NCBI GenBank assembly: GCA_024403035.1
Contig: JAKSSP010000005.1
Span: 88,176-130,628, forward strand
DNA from: Mogibacterium sp.
Lineage (GTDB): Bacteria; Bacillota; Clostridia; Peptostreptococcales; Anaerovoracaceae
Reading direction: 5' to 3'
Length of the DNA: 42,453 nucleotides
In this document: positions 8,987 through 17,116 of the stretch, piece after piece
Numbering within the stretch: the first letter of the stretch is position 1
How the letters are laid out: each line of letters opens with the position of its first letter
Translations under genes and position numbers: made by a program
Notes under the pieces: model-generated
Seen by the model: the letters and a program-made list of their open reading frames with translations, nothing else
What the model was told of the DNA's origin: nothing
Databases searched by the model: none

Positions 8987-10366
8987 ATGGCAAAGACCAA
9001 GCTGACGCTGGATAAAAAAAGAGATATATTTCTGCACACGACAAAGGTCGAGAACCTTTTTATAAGCGAGTATCTCCCGGATGCTCCGGGCGAATATATT
9101 AAGGTGTACCTTTTTGGCCTGATGTACGCGCAGTATGAAATGGAGCCAAACAGACAGGAAATCGCGAAACTTCTGGGCATCAGTGCGGATGAAGTCGAGG
9201 AAGCCTGGATATACTGGGATTCCAAGGGTCTGGTAAAGAACGTCAAGGAACGCGACGAAAACGGCGAAGAGGTAAACCGGATCGTCTTCCTCAACCAGAT
9301 AGATCTGCTCTACGGCAAGGTGCCGCAGGCAGAGACTCCGGAAGAGGCGTATACCCCTTCAACTGAGGATGAGGTCGAGGTGCCGCTTGACGTATCTATA
9401 GACAGCAATGAGTTTGATGAGGTGATGAGCGGGAGACTCGTGGACAGAAGGCTGCGGGATCTCTATCAGAAATATCAGATCACCACGGGAAGGACCATCT
9501 CCAGGCAGGAGACTTCCAAGATCGAGGACGCTGTCAAGGTGTATGGCGTGGAGCCGGACATCTTCGATTTCGCGATCGACTACTGTGCTGATTTGGAGAA
9601 GTACAGCGTCGACTATATCTTCAAAGTCGCGCTGAGGTGGACCGAGGAAGGCTGCCGCACCGTGGAGGACGCCAAGAGGCTGCTCGACAAGCACAGCCGC
9701 CGCAACTCATGGTACAGACAGGTCTTCAAGGCCCTCGGTTTCAACAGGCTGCCTGCTCCGGCCGACAGGGAGATCATGGACAGGTGGTTCGATGAAATGG
9801 AATGTTCCATAGGCGAAGTTCTTGAGGCGTGCGCGGCAGCGGCAGGCCTGAGGGACCCTAACCTGAGATATGTCAACAAGGTCCTTGAAAACCGCAGAGC
9901 GGAAAAAGGCGGCATCAACGTGAGGGCGGAAGCAAACACGCCGGCAGCACCGGCTGAGAACGCGAGCCTGGTGAGCCGCAAGGTCCTAAGCGACTATTAC
10001 GAATACATAAGAACGACAGATGAAACGGCACGCGAGTGGCGCATCGACGAGGTGCTGTCCAGGGTGCCTGAGATGAGGGATGTCTTTGACGCTGAAGCAA
10101 ACATCAACAGCAGACTTCTCTCGATAAAGCCGGGAAGCGCCGGTCTCGATGAGAGACAGAGGCTCCGGGCAGAAAGAATAGCTATTGAAGAATCGAAGAA
10201 ACAGCTCCTGACCGCCAACGGCTGGCCTGCGGACTATCTGAACAGAAAGTACAGATGCGATGTCTGCAAGGATACCGGATACACGGACGAGGGCATGGTG
10301 TGCGGATGCGCAAAGGAACGCGCGGCGGAAGCGTATGAATGGCACACGAATAAAGAAAAGGCGTAG
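8987..10366 (+). CDS. DnaD-domain protein fused to a helicase-loader N-terminal domain (no AAA+ domain)
   Basis: This 459-residue protein starts 3 nt after dnaB. Residues 1-110 resemble the winged-helix N-domain of DnaD/DnaB primosome proteins (NRQEIAKLLGISADEVEEAW). Residues about 150-300 hold two DnaD-type repeats (KIEDAVKVYGVEPDIFDFAI ... SVDYIFKVALRWTEEG; REIMDRWFDEMECSIGEV). From about 330 it changes to the N-terminal region of DnaI/DnaC loaders: PEMRDVFDAEANINSRLLS, a charged helix, LLTANGWPADYL, then a zinc motif with C424, C427, C439 and C441 (CDVCKDTGY ... CGC). In loaders an AAA+ ATPase follows; here the protein stops and an unrelated peptidase gene begins on the next base. It probably docks DnaB helicase during primosome assembly; that is inference. 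Confidence 0.8.
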   Translation: MAKTKLTLDKKRDIFLHTTKVENLFISEYLPDAPGEYIKVYLFGLMYAQYEMEPNRQEIAKLLGISADEVEEAWIYWDSKGLVKNVKERDENGEEVNRIVFLNQIDLLYGKVPQAETPEEAYTPSTEDEVEVPLDVSIDSNEFDEVMSGRLVDRRLRDLYQKYQITTGRTISRQETSKIEDAVKVYGVEPDIFDFAIDYCADLEKYSVDYIFKVALRWTEEGCRTVEDAKRLLDKHSRRNSWYRQVFKALGFNRLPAPADREIMDRWFDEMECSIGEVLEACAAAAGLRDPNLRYVNKVLENRRAEKGGINVRAEANTPAAPAENASLVSRKVLSDYYEYIRTTDETAREWRIDEVLSRVPEMRDVFDAEANINSRLLSIKPGSAGLDERQRLRAERIAIEESKKQLLTANGWPADYLNRKYRCDVCKDTGYTDEGMVCGCAKERAAEAYEWHTNKEKA

Positions 10367-12262
10367 ATGACAGATAAAGATATAGAAATTACAACAGTAA
10401 ATAACGAAGCAGAAGACGAAGAAACGAAGCCCGTCGAGGTGTACTCCGAGAAGGCTGAAACAGAAGCGCCCGATCTGGACAGCGAACAGATAAAGGCTGC
10501 GGCTTTGGCTTACGCGAAATACCTCAGAGAGCAAGGCCTGATCCCGGGCGACGCGACATTCGTGGAGCCTGAAGAGATTGGGGTCGACCTTGAGGAGAGG
10601 GCTCCTGAAGAGGAAAAACCTAAAACGGAAGAAGTCAAAGAAGCTTCTGAGGAAAAGGATCCGAAGAATCCTAAAGAGAAAAAAGAGCAGGCTCCGAAAA
10701 AGAAGGCTGCCAAAGAAAGCAGAAAAAAGAAGCAGAAAGTCAAAGAGAAAAAGCAGAATTTATATAAAAAGCAGTTCATGAAGAAGACTGGGAGATCTCC
10801 TCTCGCGTCGGTCACCGATGGACTCGACCGCATGCAGGACGCTGTTGACGGCGCGTTCGTCAACGTGGGACAGGACACGGTCAGGGGCTTCCACCGCATG
10901 GCCACAGGATACATGAACTCGCGCAGAACGATAGGTTTTGCCTTGCTGCTGATAGGCATACTGGCCGCAGCGATCCTCATAATCTTTGACACATTCACGG
11001 TCTACGAGTACGCATATAACGGCAAGGTGCTGGGATACGTGCAGGATCAGGAGGAAGTCACAGACGTCCTCGACATAGCCGGCAGAAAGCTAAGCAGCGG
11101 CAGAGAGAACGGCGTCAATGTCGAGTTTGTCGCCAATCAGAACGTAACGTTCAACCTGGTCGAAGGCAAAGGCAAGAGTACGGATGACTCAGATACGGTC
11201 ATCAATAAACTGATCTACATGACGGACATCGAGACCGAGGCCACCGCGATATATGACGGCGACAGTGTCGTGGCCATAGTAAAGGACGAGGCCGACGCGG
11301 AAGACCTGCTGGCGCAGACCATGGGACAGCTCTCGATACCGGATAACGGAATGGTGCTGGTATCTTCAGAGTTCGTAAATGAACTCAATACCAGACCGAT
11401 CAACGTGCTCCTCGGAAGCGTCCAGAGCAAGGCGGCCGCCCAGGAACAGATGGTAAACGGCGGCGACATGGAGACCTTCCACATAGCCGAAGAGGGAGAG
11501 ACCGTAGAAAGCATAGCCGGAGAATTCGGCGTCGAGACCGACAGGATCTACGATGAAAACAATGAAGAGGTCGTCAGCGAGATAGAACAGGGCGACAAGA
11601 TCTGCATCAGAAGCATGGTGGAGCCGGTAAGTGTCAAGATGGTAGAGACCGGAAAGATCAAGGAGACCGTAGAGTACCAGACCATCAAGAAAGAAACCGA
11701 CAAGTATTACAAGGGCGACACCTATGTTGAGCAGGAAGGCGTCAACGGTGTACAGATCTTTGAAGGAACGATCACCAAGGTCGCCGGAGAAGAGACAGAC
11801 AGAGATGAGATAAGCACGGAAGTCATCAAGGAAAAGAAGGACAAGATCATCCTTGTAGGTACGGCAGAGAGACCTAAGACGGCCGCGACGGGTACATTCA
11901 TAATTCCGCTTGACCGTTACACCTTCACGTCCGGATTCGGATATAGATGGGGCCGACTGCATAAAGGCGTAGACCTTGCAGTAGGAACAGGCAATCCTAT
12001 ACATGCTGCTGACGGAGGAAAGGTCGTCCGGGCAAGCTACTACGGCGGCTACGGCTACTGTGTAGAGATCGAACACGAACCGGGCGTGGTAACAAGATAC
12101 GCGCACTGCAGTCAGATCCTCGTCAGCGTCGGAGACCTGGTATATCAGGGACAGACGATAGCGCTGGTCGGCAATACCGGAAACAGCTTCGGAAGCCACC
12201 TGCACTTCGAGGTGCTGATAAATGGTTCACCTCAGAACCCTGTAAACTACATCCATCCGTAA
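10367..12262 (+). CDS. Membrane-anchored M23 peptidase with LysM and G5 domains
   Basis: The 631-residue protein has a long acidic then lysine-rich cytoplasmic N-terminus (about 1-185; repeats of Lys-Glu). One transmembrane helix follows (about 188-207, IGFALLLIGILAAAILIIF). Outside lie the repeated YNGKVLGYVQDQEE region, a LysM-like motif (AEEGETVESIAGEFGV, about 365-405), a G5-type domain (about 415-505) and a C-terminal M23 metallopeptidase. The zinc motifs are HKGVD and HLHFE (H611, H613). Such enzymes cut peptidoglycan cross-bridges during growth or division. It abuts the previous gene without a gap and precedes divIC, consistent with a cell-wall role. The highly charged N-terminus is unusually long. 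Confidence 0.88.
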   Translation: MTDKDIEITTVNNEAEDEETKPVEVYSEKAETEAPDLDSEQIKAAALAYAKYLREQGLIPGDATFVEPEEIGVDLEERAPEEEKPKTEEVKEASEEKDPKNPKEKKEQAPKKKAAKESRKKKQKVKEKKQNLYKKQFMKKTGRSPLASVTDGLDRMQDAVDGAFVNVGQDTVRGFHRMATGYMNSRRTIGFALLLIGILAAAILIIFDTFTVYEYAYNGKVLGYVQDQEEVTDVLDIAGRKLSSGRENGVNVEFVANQNVTFNLVEGKGKSTDDSDTVINKLIYMTDIETEATAIYDGDSVVAIVKDEADAEDLLAQTMGQLSIPDNGMVLVSSEFVNELNTRPINVLLGSVQSKAAAQEQMVNGGDMETFHIAEEGETVESIAGEFGVETDRIYDENNEEVVSEIEQGDKICIRSMVEPVSVKMVETGKIKETVEYQTIKKETDKYYKGDTYVEQEGVNGVQIFEGTITKVAGEETDRDEISTEVIKEKKDKIILVGTAERPKTAATGTFIIPLDRYTFTSGFGYRWGRLHKGVDLAVGTGNPIHAADGGKVVRASYYGGYGYCVEIEHEPGVVTRYAHCSQILVSVGDLVYQGQTIALVGNTGNSFGSHLHFEVLINGSPQNPVNYIHP

Positions 12263-12288
12263 TACAAAGATGAATGCCGGAGGAAGTT

Positions 12289-12693
12289 TTGGCAAAGAAG
12301 AACAGGAAAAAATTTGATACAACAGAGATACGCCTCACCGATGAAGAACTTGCTCTTCGCATGGAGCAGAGGTACAAGGTCCGCACCACTCAGCTGCGCA
12401 GGAGAAAGACCATAACGCTGCTGGTGTTTCTCGTGGTCTTTGCCATACTGGCTACCATGTGCGGCAAGGACATAGTCAGGCTCAAGGCTGAGAACATAGC
12501 TTTAAAGAAGCAGCAGGTCGCCCTCGAGAAACAGAGGGACGAACTTAAAGAGGAACTCACCAACGTGGATGACCCTGAGTACATCAGAGAGCAGGCCAGA
12601 AAGCAGCTGAACCTGCTGAATCCGGGAGAGATACTCTTCCTCTTTGACGACGGGAATGAGCAGACCGAAGATGCCGGAGGCTCCGATGGCTAA
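12289..12693 (+). CDS. divIC: Septum formation initiator DivIC/FtsB-like
   Basis: This is a small bitopic protein with a charged cytoplasmic N-terminus, one membrane helix (LLVFLVVFAILATMCG) and a periplasm-facing coiled coil (RLKAENIALKKQQVALEKQR ...). The family end motif DDPEYIREQARKQLNLLNPGE is clear. FtsB/DivIC works with FtsL and DivIB in the divisome. I prefer the TTG at 12289 (MAKKNRKKF) because GGAGG at 12279-12283 sits 5 nt upstream. An in-frame ATG at 12274 has no ribosome-binding site. The end overlaps the rsmA start by 8 nt. Confidence 0.88.
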   Translation: MAKKNRKKFDTTEIRLTDEELALRMEQRYKVRTTQLRRRKTITLLVFLVVFAILATMCGKDIVRLKAENIALKKQQVALEKQRDELKEELTNVDDPEYIREQARKQLNLLNPGEILFLFDDGNEQTEDAGGSDG

Positions 12694-13555
12694 GAAGCGT
12701 GTACACGGAGGCCGCGCGCCAAGGCCGCGCAGCCTGTCGGGAGTCATGCCCCGCAAAAGCCTGGGGCAGAACTTCCTCATCGATGAAGAGGTGATCTCGA
12801 CCATCATAGAGGCAAGCGGAGTCACAAAGGACACGCTGGTCCTGGAGATAGGTCCGGGCACGGGCGCGCTGACACTGCCGCTTGCTGAGCAGGCCGGACA
12901 TGTCATAGCGGTAGACCTCGATCCTGACATGATAGACGGCCTCAGGGTCAAGACCTTTGGAATCGGCAACGTCGACCTGATACTCGGTGACATACTCGAG
13001 ACTGACATCAGGCAGATCACAGAGAAGAGCATGGAAGAGCACGGGCTCTCCGAGCTCCGAATAATAGGCAATCTGCCGTATTACATAACCACACCGATAA
13101 TCATGAAGCTCCTCGGAGCGGGCACCGGCGCAAAGAGCATCACCGTTATGATGCAGAAGGAAGTCGGCGACAGGATAGCCGCCGAACCGGGCACCAGAGC
13201 TTCGGGAGCCATAACCTACCCGGTACACTACCACGCGGAGGTCACGGAGATCTGCGTGGTGCCGCGTGAGTGTTTTTATCCGGTACCGGGAGTCGACTCG
13301 GTAGTGCTGAGGCTGGACCTCAGAGATGAGCCGGCAGTAAAAGTTGCCAGCGAAGAGATGCTGATGCGCTGCGTCAAGGCGGGTTTTTCGATGAGACGGA
13401 AGACACTTCTGAACGCGCTCTCTTCTCTTGACGGCTACGATAAAAAAACTTTGTCTGAAGCGCTTGAGTCCGCGGGCATCGACCCGGGACGCAGGGCCGA
13501 GACCCTCACTCTTGAGGAGTTTGCGAGACTTTCAGACAGCTTGCAGGAGGCATAG
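12686..13555 (+). CDS. rsmA: 16S rRNA dimethyladenosine transferase RsmA (KsgA)
   Basis: This 289-residue protein dimethylates A1518 and A1519 of 16S rRNA. Motifs are KSLGQNFLIDEEV, the SAM site VLEIGPGTGALTLPL, the catalytic NLPYYITTPI, and FYPVPGVDSVVLRL. The frame is open further upstream, but GGAGG at 12676-12680 is 5 nt before the ATG at 12686, which I take as the start. The gene overlaps the end of divIC, and the next gene starts 2 nt after it, so it is inside a tight operon. Confidence 0.96.
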   Translation: MAKKRVHGGRAPRPRSLSGVMPRKSLGQNFLIDEEVISTIIEASGVTKDTLVLEIGPGTGALTLPLAEQAGHVIAVDLDPDMIDGLRVKTFGIGNVDLILGDILETDIRQITEKSMEEHGLSELRIIGNLPYYITTPIIMKLLGAGTGAKSITVMMQKEVGDRIAAEPGTRASGAITYPVHYHAEVTEICVVPRECFYPVPGVDSVVLRLDLRDEPAVKVASEEMLMRCVKAGFSMRRKTLLNALSSLDGYDKKTLSEALESAGIDPGRRAETLTLEEFARLSDSLQEA

Positions 13556-13557
13556 AC

Positions 13558-15660
13558 TTGCAGGAAATAATACGCAAGGTCCTTGCGGTGATCGGAGCTT
13601 TCTTCGTAAAGCTCTGGCACGGCATAGGCAAAGTATTCCACAAAGTATTCCCTAGAAGAGAATCGAAATATTTCGACGCGGACCGCCACGAGTTCAAGTA
13701 CATAGGACTCATGGCTCTTGTGGCAATTGGGATAGAACTGTATATCGAGGTCTTCGCGAGGATAACCGCCGCACCGCTGGAAGGATTCCACTGGGCAGTC
13801 ATCCACCCCGTAGTATTTCTCTACAACACTCTCATAATTTTCGCGACCATGACGATCGCCCTTCTCTTCAGAAGGCGCAGATTCGTGTGGTTCATAGTGT
13901 CGGTGATCTGGCTGGGGCTGGGCACAGCCAACGGCGTCATACTGATGAACAGGATGACACCGTTCACGCTTTACGACTTCACCAACTTCGCTGACGGTCT
14001 TACGATCGCCACGACGTACTTCTCCAAAGTCCAGATAGTACTGTTCCTGATCGCGCTTGGCCTGGGCGTCGCTGCCCTCGTCATGATATTCATCAGGAGC
14101 GAGAAGTGGAAGAACATCAGGTACGGCAAGAGTATCGCGGCGATACTCATCGCGGCCGCGCTGGCCGGGGGAGCTACCATCGGACTTGAACGAGCCGGGA
14201 CAATAAGCTCCTTCTTCGGAAACCTCAACTACGCGTACAGGGATTACGGCATGCCGTACTGCTTCATAGCGACGTCGGTCAACGCCGGTATCTCGAGGCC
14301 TAAGGGATATTCCGAGGAGATGATCGCGGCCCTTCTTGATGAGAAGACAAAGAGGGGCACGGACACGAAGCTCGAGGAGAAAGAAGACAGCACGCAGCAT
14401 CCTAACATCATAGTGCTGCAAATGGAGTCGTTCACCGTGGCGCAGGATTACGCCAACATCGAGGTCTCACAGGACCCGACGCCGGTGTTCAACGATCTTT
14501 ATGAAAACTACACATCGGGAACCTTTGAGGTACCTGCCTGCGGCGCGGGTACGGCCAACACGGAATTCGAGGTGCTCACGGGAATAAGTGCCAAGTTCTT
14601 TGGGCCGGGCGAGTACCCGTATAAGGGAAAGCTCCGCAAAGAGACCCTGGAGAGCATGGCATATGTCACACGCTCACACGGCTACAACACGGCGGCGCTC
14701 CACAACCACCGCGCCCTCTTCTACAACCGCAATGAGGTCTACGCGAATCTCGGATTCAACACCTTCACATCGGTAGAGTACATGAACAATGTTTCGTTCA
14801 CGCCTACAAACTGGTGCAAGGACAGAGTGCTCACGAACGAGATCATGGAGATCATGCAGTCGACTGAGGAACGCGACTTTATGCACGTCATATCCGTGGA
14901 GGGTCACGGATCCTACCCGACCGAGCAGGTCTTCAAGCACCCGTATACCGAGGTCACGGCTGAGGACGAGTACACCAAGTGGAGATACGAGTATTACCTC
15001 AATGAGTGCCACGAGATGGATACCTTCATCGGCGACCTGATAAAAGCGATCGACGAGAGCGGCGAGCCGACCGTCATGATAATCTACGGCGACCACATCC
15101 CGGCACTCGACGTCAAGGAAGAGAACTACAAGCAGCCTGATCTGTACACCACTCGCTACGTGATATGGGACAACATAGGGCTGCCTAAGGAAGACAGAAA
15201 CATACACTCGTACGAGAGCGGCGCCATACTTCTCGAGGATGCCGGACTCGACTACGAGGGGATCATATTTGACTATCAGCAGTCGAACGATCCTGACGAT
15301 GACGCGACCTATCTGAGCGATCAGGAGGCTCTGGCGTACGACATGCTCTACGGAAAGCATTACGCTTACGGCGGCATCGAGCCGTACGAACGCGTCGACA
15401 TGAAGATGGGTCACAAGAGCATCTTCATAAAGGATCTGGTCAAGATCGGCGACAGATACTACATAAGAGGAGAAAACTTCACGGAGAGATCGATCATCAG
15501 CATGGACGGCAAGCAGCTGTCGACAGTCTACCTGTCACCTACCCTTCTCGCTCTCAACAAGGAGATAGACCCTGACGACATCGACAAGCTCGAGGTCAGC
15601 CAGGTGGATAAGTCGAAGGAGACGATACTGACGACTGTCGGAGCCAACGAAGAGCTTTAG
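13558..15660 (+). CDS. ltaS: LTA synthase / sulfatase-family phosphoglycerol transferase
   Basis: This 700-residue membrane enzyme starts at a TTG preceded by AGGAGG (7-nt spacing). Five hydrophobic segments occupy about residues 48-215. The extracellular alkaline-phosphatase-like domain follows, with metal and catalytic residues VLQMESF (E290), GAGTANTEF (nucleophile Thr332 likely), VEGHGSY and YGDHIPAL. LtaS polymerises glycerol phosphate from phosphatidylglycerol onto a glycolipid. The substrate here is inferred: related enzymes make other glycerol-phosphate polymers or modify glycans. The C-terminal ~100 residues (from MKMGHKSIFIKDL) form an extra small domain also seen in clostridial homologues. 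Confidence 0.85.
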   Translation: MQEIIRKVLAVIGAFFVKLWHGIGKVFHKVFPRRESKYFDADRHEFKYIGLMALVAIGIELYIEVFARITAAPLEGFHWAVIHPVVFLYNTLIIFATMTIALLFRRRRFVWFIVSVIWLGLGTANGVILMNRMTPFTLYDFTNFADGLTIATTYFSKVQIVLFLIALGLGVAALVMIFIRSEKWKNIRYGKSIAAILIAAALAGGATIGLERAGTISSFFGNLNYAYRDYGMPYCFIATSVNAGISRPKGYSEEMIAALLDEKTKRGTDTKLEEKEDSTQHPNIIVLQMESFTVAQDYANIEVSQDPTPVFNDLYENYTSGTFEVPACGAGTANTEFEVLTGISAKFFGPGEYPYKGKLRKETLESMAYVTRSHGYNTAALHNHRALFYNRNEVYANLGFNTFTSVEYMNNVSFTPTNWCKDRVLTNEIMEIMQSTEERDFMHVISVEGHGSYPTEQVFKHPYTEVTAEDEYTKWRYEYYLNECHEMDTFIGDLIKAIDESGEPTVMIIYGDHIPALDVKEENYKQPDLYTTRYVIWDNIGLPKEDRNIHSYESGAILLEDAGLDYEGIIFDYQQSNDPDDDATYLSDQEALAYDMLYGKHYAYGGIEPYERVDMKMGHKSIFIKDLVKIGDRYYIRGENFTERSIISMDGKQLSTVYLSPTLLALNKEIDPDDIDKLEVSQVDKSKETILTTVGANEEL

Positions 15661-15673
15661 ACTGTGAAAGCGG

Positions 15674-15863
15674 GGCGGCAATGAAGTGCTTGCCTCGCCT
15701 CTCACAAATCGGCCGTTGCATCCTCAGTCGCTCCGCGTTCCGGGACGTTTGCGGAACTCGCTTCGCTCAGACATCCGCACAACGTCAGCCGGCCCGCGTT
15801 CACTCCATCGGTGCAGACTTCACGATTTGCTCGACACGCTCGGCGCGCATCTTCATTGCCGCC
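15674..15863. repeat. 190-nt imperfect hairpin repeat element A
   Basis: This fills the ltaS-rho gap (15661-15894), which has no gene. The arms GGCGGCAATGAAG (15674-15686) and CTTCATTGCCGCC (15851-15863) are exact complements. A second pairing, GACGTTTGCGGA (15744-15755) with TCCGCACAACGTC (15774-15786), lies near the middle, and weaker pairing joins the two. The whole therefore folds back as one long hairpin. The element resembles a miniature inverted-repeat or REP-type sequence and shares short motifs with the one at 33237-33376. No transposase is nearby. Confidence 0.6.
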
Positions 15864-15894
15864 GTTTCCCCACCTAAAAACAAAGGATAATAAT

Positions 15895-17115
15895 ATGTCT
15901 GAAGAACTACTTGAAAAGGAAATAATCACTGAAGAGCCTATCGAAGCTACCGAAACGCCTGAAGAGGAAGCGGCTGCCGAGGCTGCTCCGGAAGACGACG
16001 GAAAGTCGGAGGTCGAGGGTATCCTGGAGCTGTCTGAGGACGGATTCGGATTCCTTCGCTTTGACAACTTCCTGACTTCCAGCAAGGACATCTACGTCTC
16101 CCCTACTCAGATCAGAAGGTTTGGGCTCAGGACGGGCGACAAGATACTCGGTATATCCAGAAAGCCGCGCGGCACGGAGAAGTTTGGCGCGCTGCTTTAT
16201 GTGAAGGAGGTCAACGGGCTCGATCCAATGACCGCGAAAAGAAGGCCGTGGTTCGACAGTCTCACGCCTATTTTCCCTGACGAGAAGATAGTGCTTGAGA
16301 ATTCGAGCATCGACCTTTCGACCAGGGTCATGGACCTTGTGGCGCCAATCGGCAGAGGTCAGAGGGGACTTATAGTCGCTCAGCCTAAGGCCGGCAAGAC
16401 GGTGCTGCTCAAGAAGATCGCGGCTTCGGTAGAGGACAAGTATCCGGACATCGAACTCATAGTGCTGCTTGTTGACGAGAGGCCTGAGGAAGTCACGGAC
16501 ATGAAGAGGAGCCTCAGGCACTCCGAGGTCATCTACTCGACTTTTGACGAGGAGACCAAGCACCATGTCAAGGTAGCGCAGATGGTCATTGAGCGCGCAA
16601 AGAGACTGGCGGAGTCCGGCAAGGACGTCATGATACTCCTCGACTCTATAACAAGACTCGCGAGAGCCTATAACATGGAAGTTCCGGCATCGGGAAGGAC
16701 ACTTTCGGGCGGTCTCGACCCGGGTGCCCTGCACCCGCCGAAGAAGTTCTTCGGTACAGCGCGTAACCTCGAAGAAGGCGGCAGCGTAACGATACTGGCG
16801 ACCGCGCTGGTCGAGACCGGATCGCGCATGGACGATGTCATCTATGAGGAATTCAAGGGCACCGGCAACATGGAGCTCCACCTCGACAGACAGCTTTCAG
16901 AGCGCCGCATCTTCCCTGCCATCGACCTCTACAAGTCGGGCACAAGACGAGAAGACCTGCTGCTTTCGCAGGAGGAATACCAGGTCATGTACATGCTCAG
17001 AAGGGCTATGAGCTCGGGCAGCGTCATGGACGTGACAGAAGAGATAATAGACAACCTTTCGAGCACGAAGAGCAACGCGGATTTCGTAAACTTCATGCTC
17101 AAGAAGATGCATTAG
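15895..17115 (+). CDS. rho: Transcription termination factor Rho
   Basis: This hexameric RNA helicase is 406 residues. I take the ATG at 15895 (MSEELLEKE), with AAAGGA upstream; the frame is open earlier but that stretch belongs to the repeat element. An acidic N-terminal segment (about 1-45) replaces the usual N-terminal helical domain. Then come the RNA-binding cold-shock fold (EGILELSEDGFGFLR ... DIYVSPTQIRRFGLR), Walker A QPKAGKT, LLVDERPEEVTDM, Walker B ILLDSITRLARAYN, the Q-loop TLSGGLDPGAL and R-loop TGNMELHL. rho followed by a DUF1385 gene and prmC is a common order in Firmicutes. Confidence 0.97.
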   Translation: MSEELLEKEIITEEPIEATETPEEEAAAEAAPEDDGKSEVEGILELSEDGFGFLRFDNFLTSSKDIYVSPTQIRRFGLRTGDKILGISRKPRGTEKFGALLYVKEVNGLDPMTAKRRPWFDSLTPIFPDEKIVLENSSIDLSTRVMDLVAPIGRGQRGLIVAQPKAGKTVLLKKIAASVEDKYPDIELIVLLVDERPEEVTDMKRSLRHSEVIYSTFDEETKHHVKVAQMVIERAKRLAESGKDVMILLDSITRLARAYNMEVPASGRTLSGGLDPGALHPPKKFFGTARNLEEGGSVTILATALVETGSRMDDVIYEEFKGTGNMELHLDRQLSERRIFPAIDLYKSGTRREDLLLSQEEYQVMYMLRRAMSSGSVMDVTEEIIDNLSSTKSNADFVNFMLKKMH

Positions 17116-17116
17116 A

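Noticed and set aside
8015-9037. Minus-strand frame of 340 codons across dnaB
   Set aside because: DnaB motifs on the plus strand are unambiguous; the minus frame has no recognisable domain.
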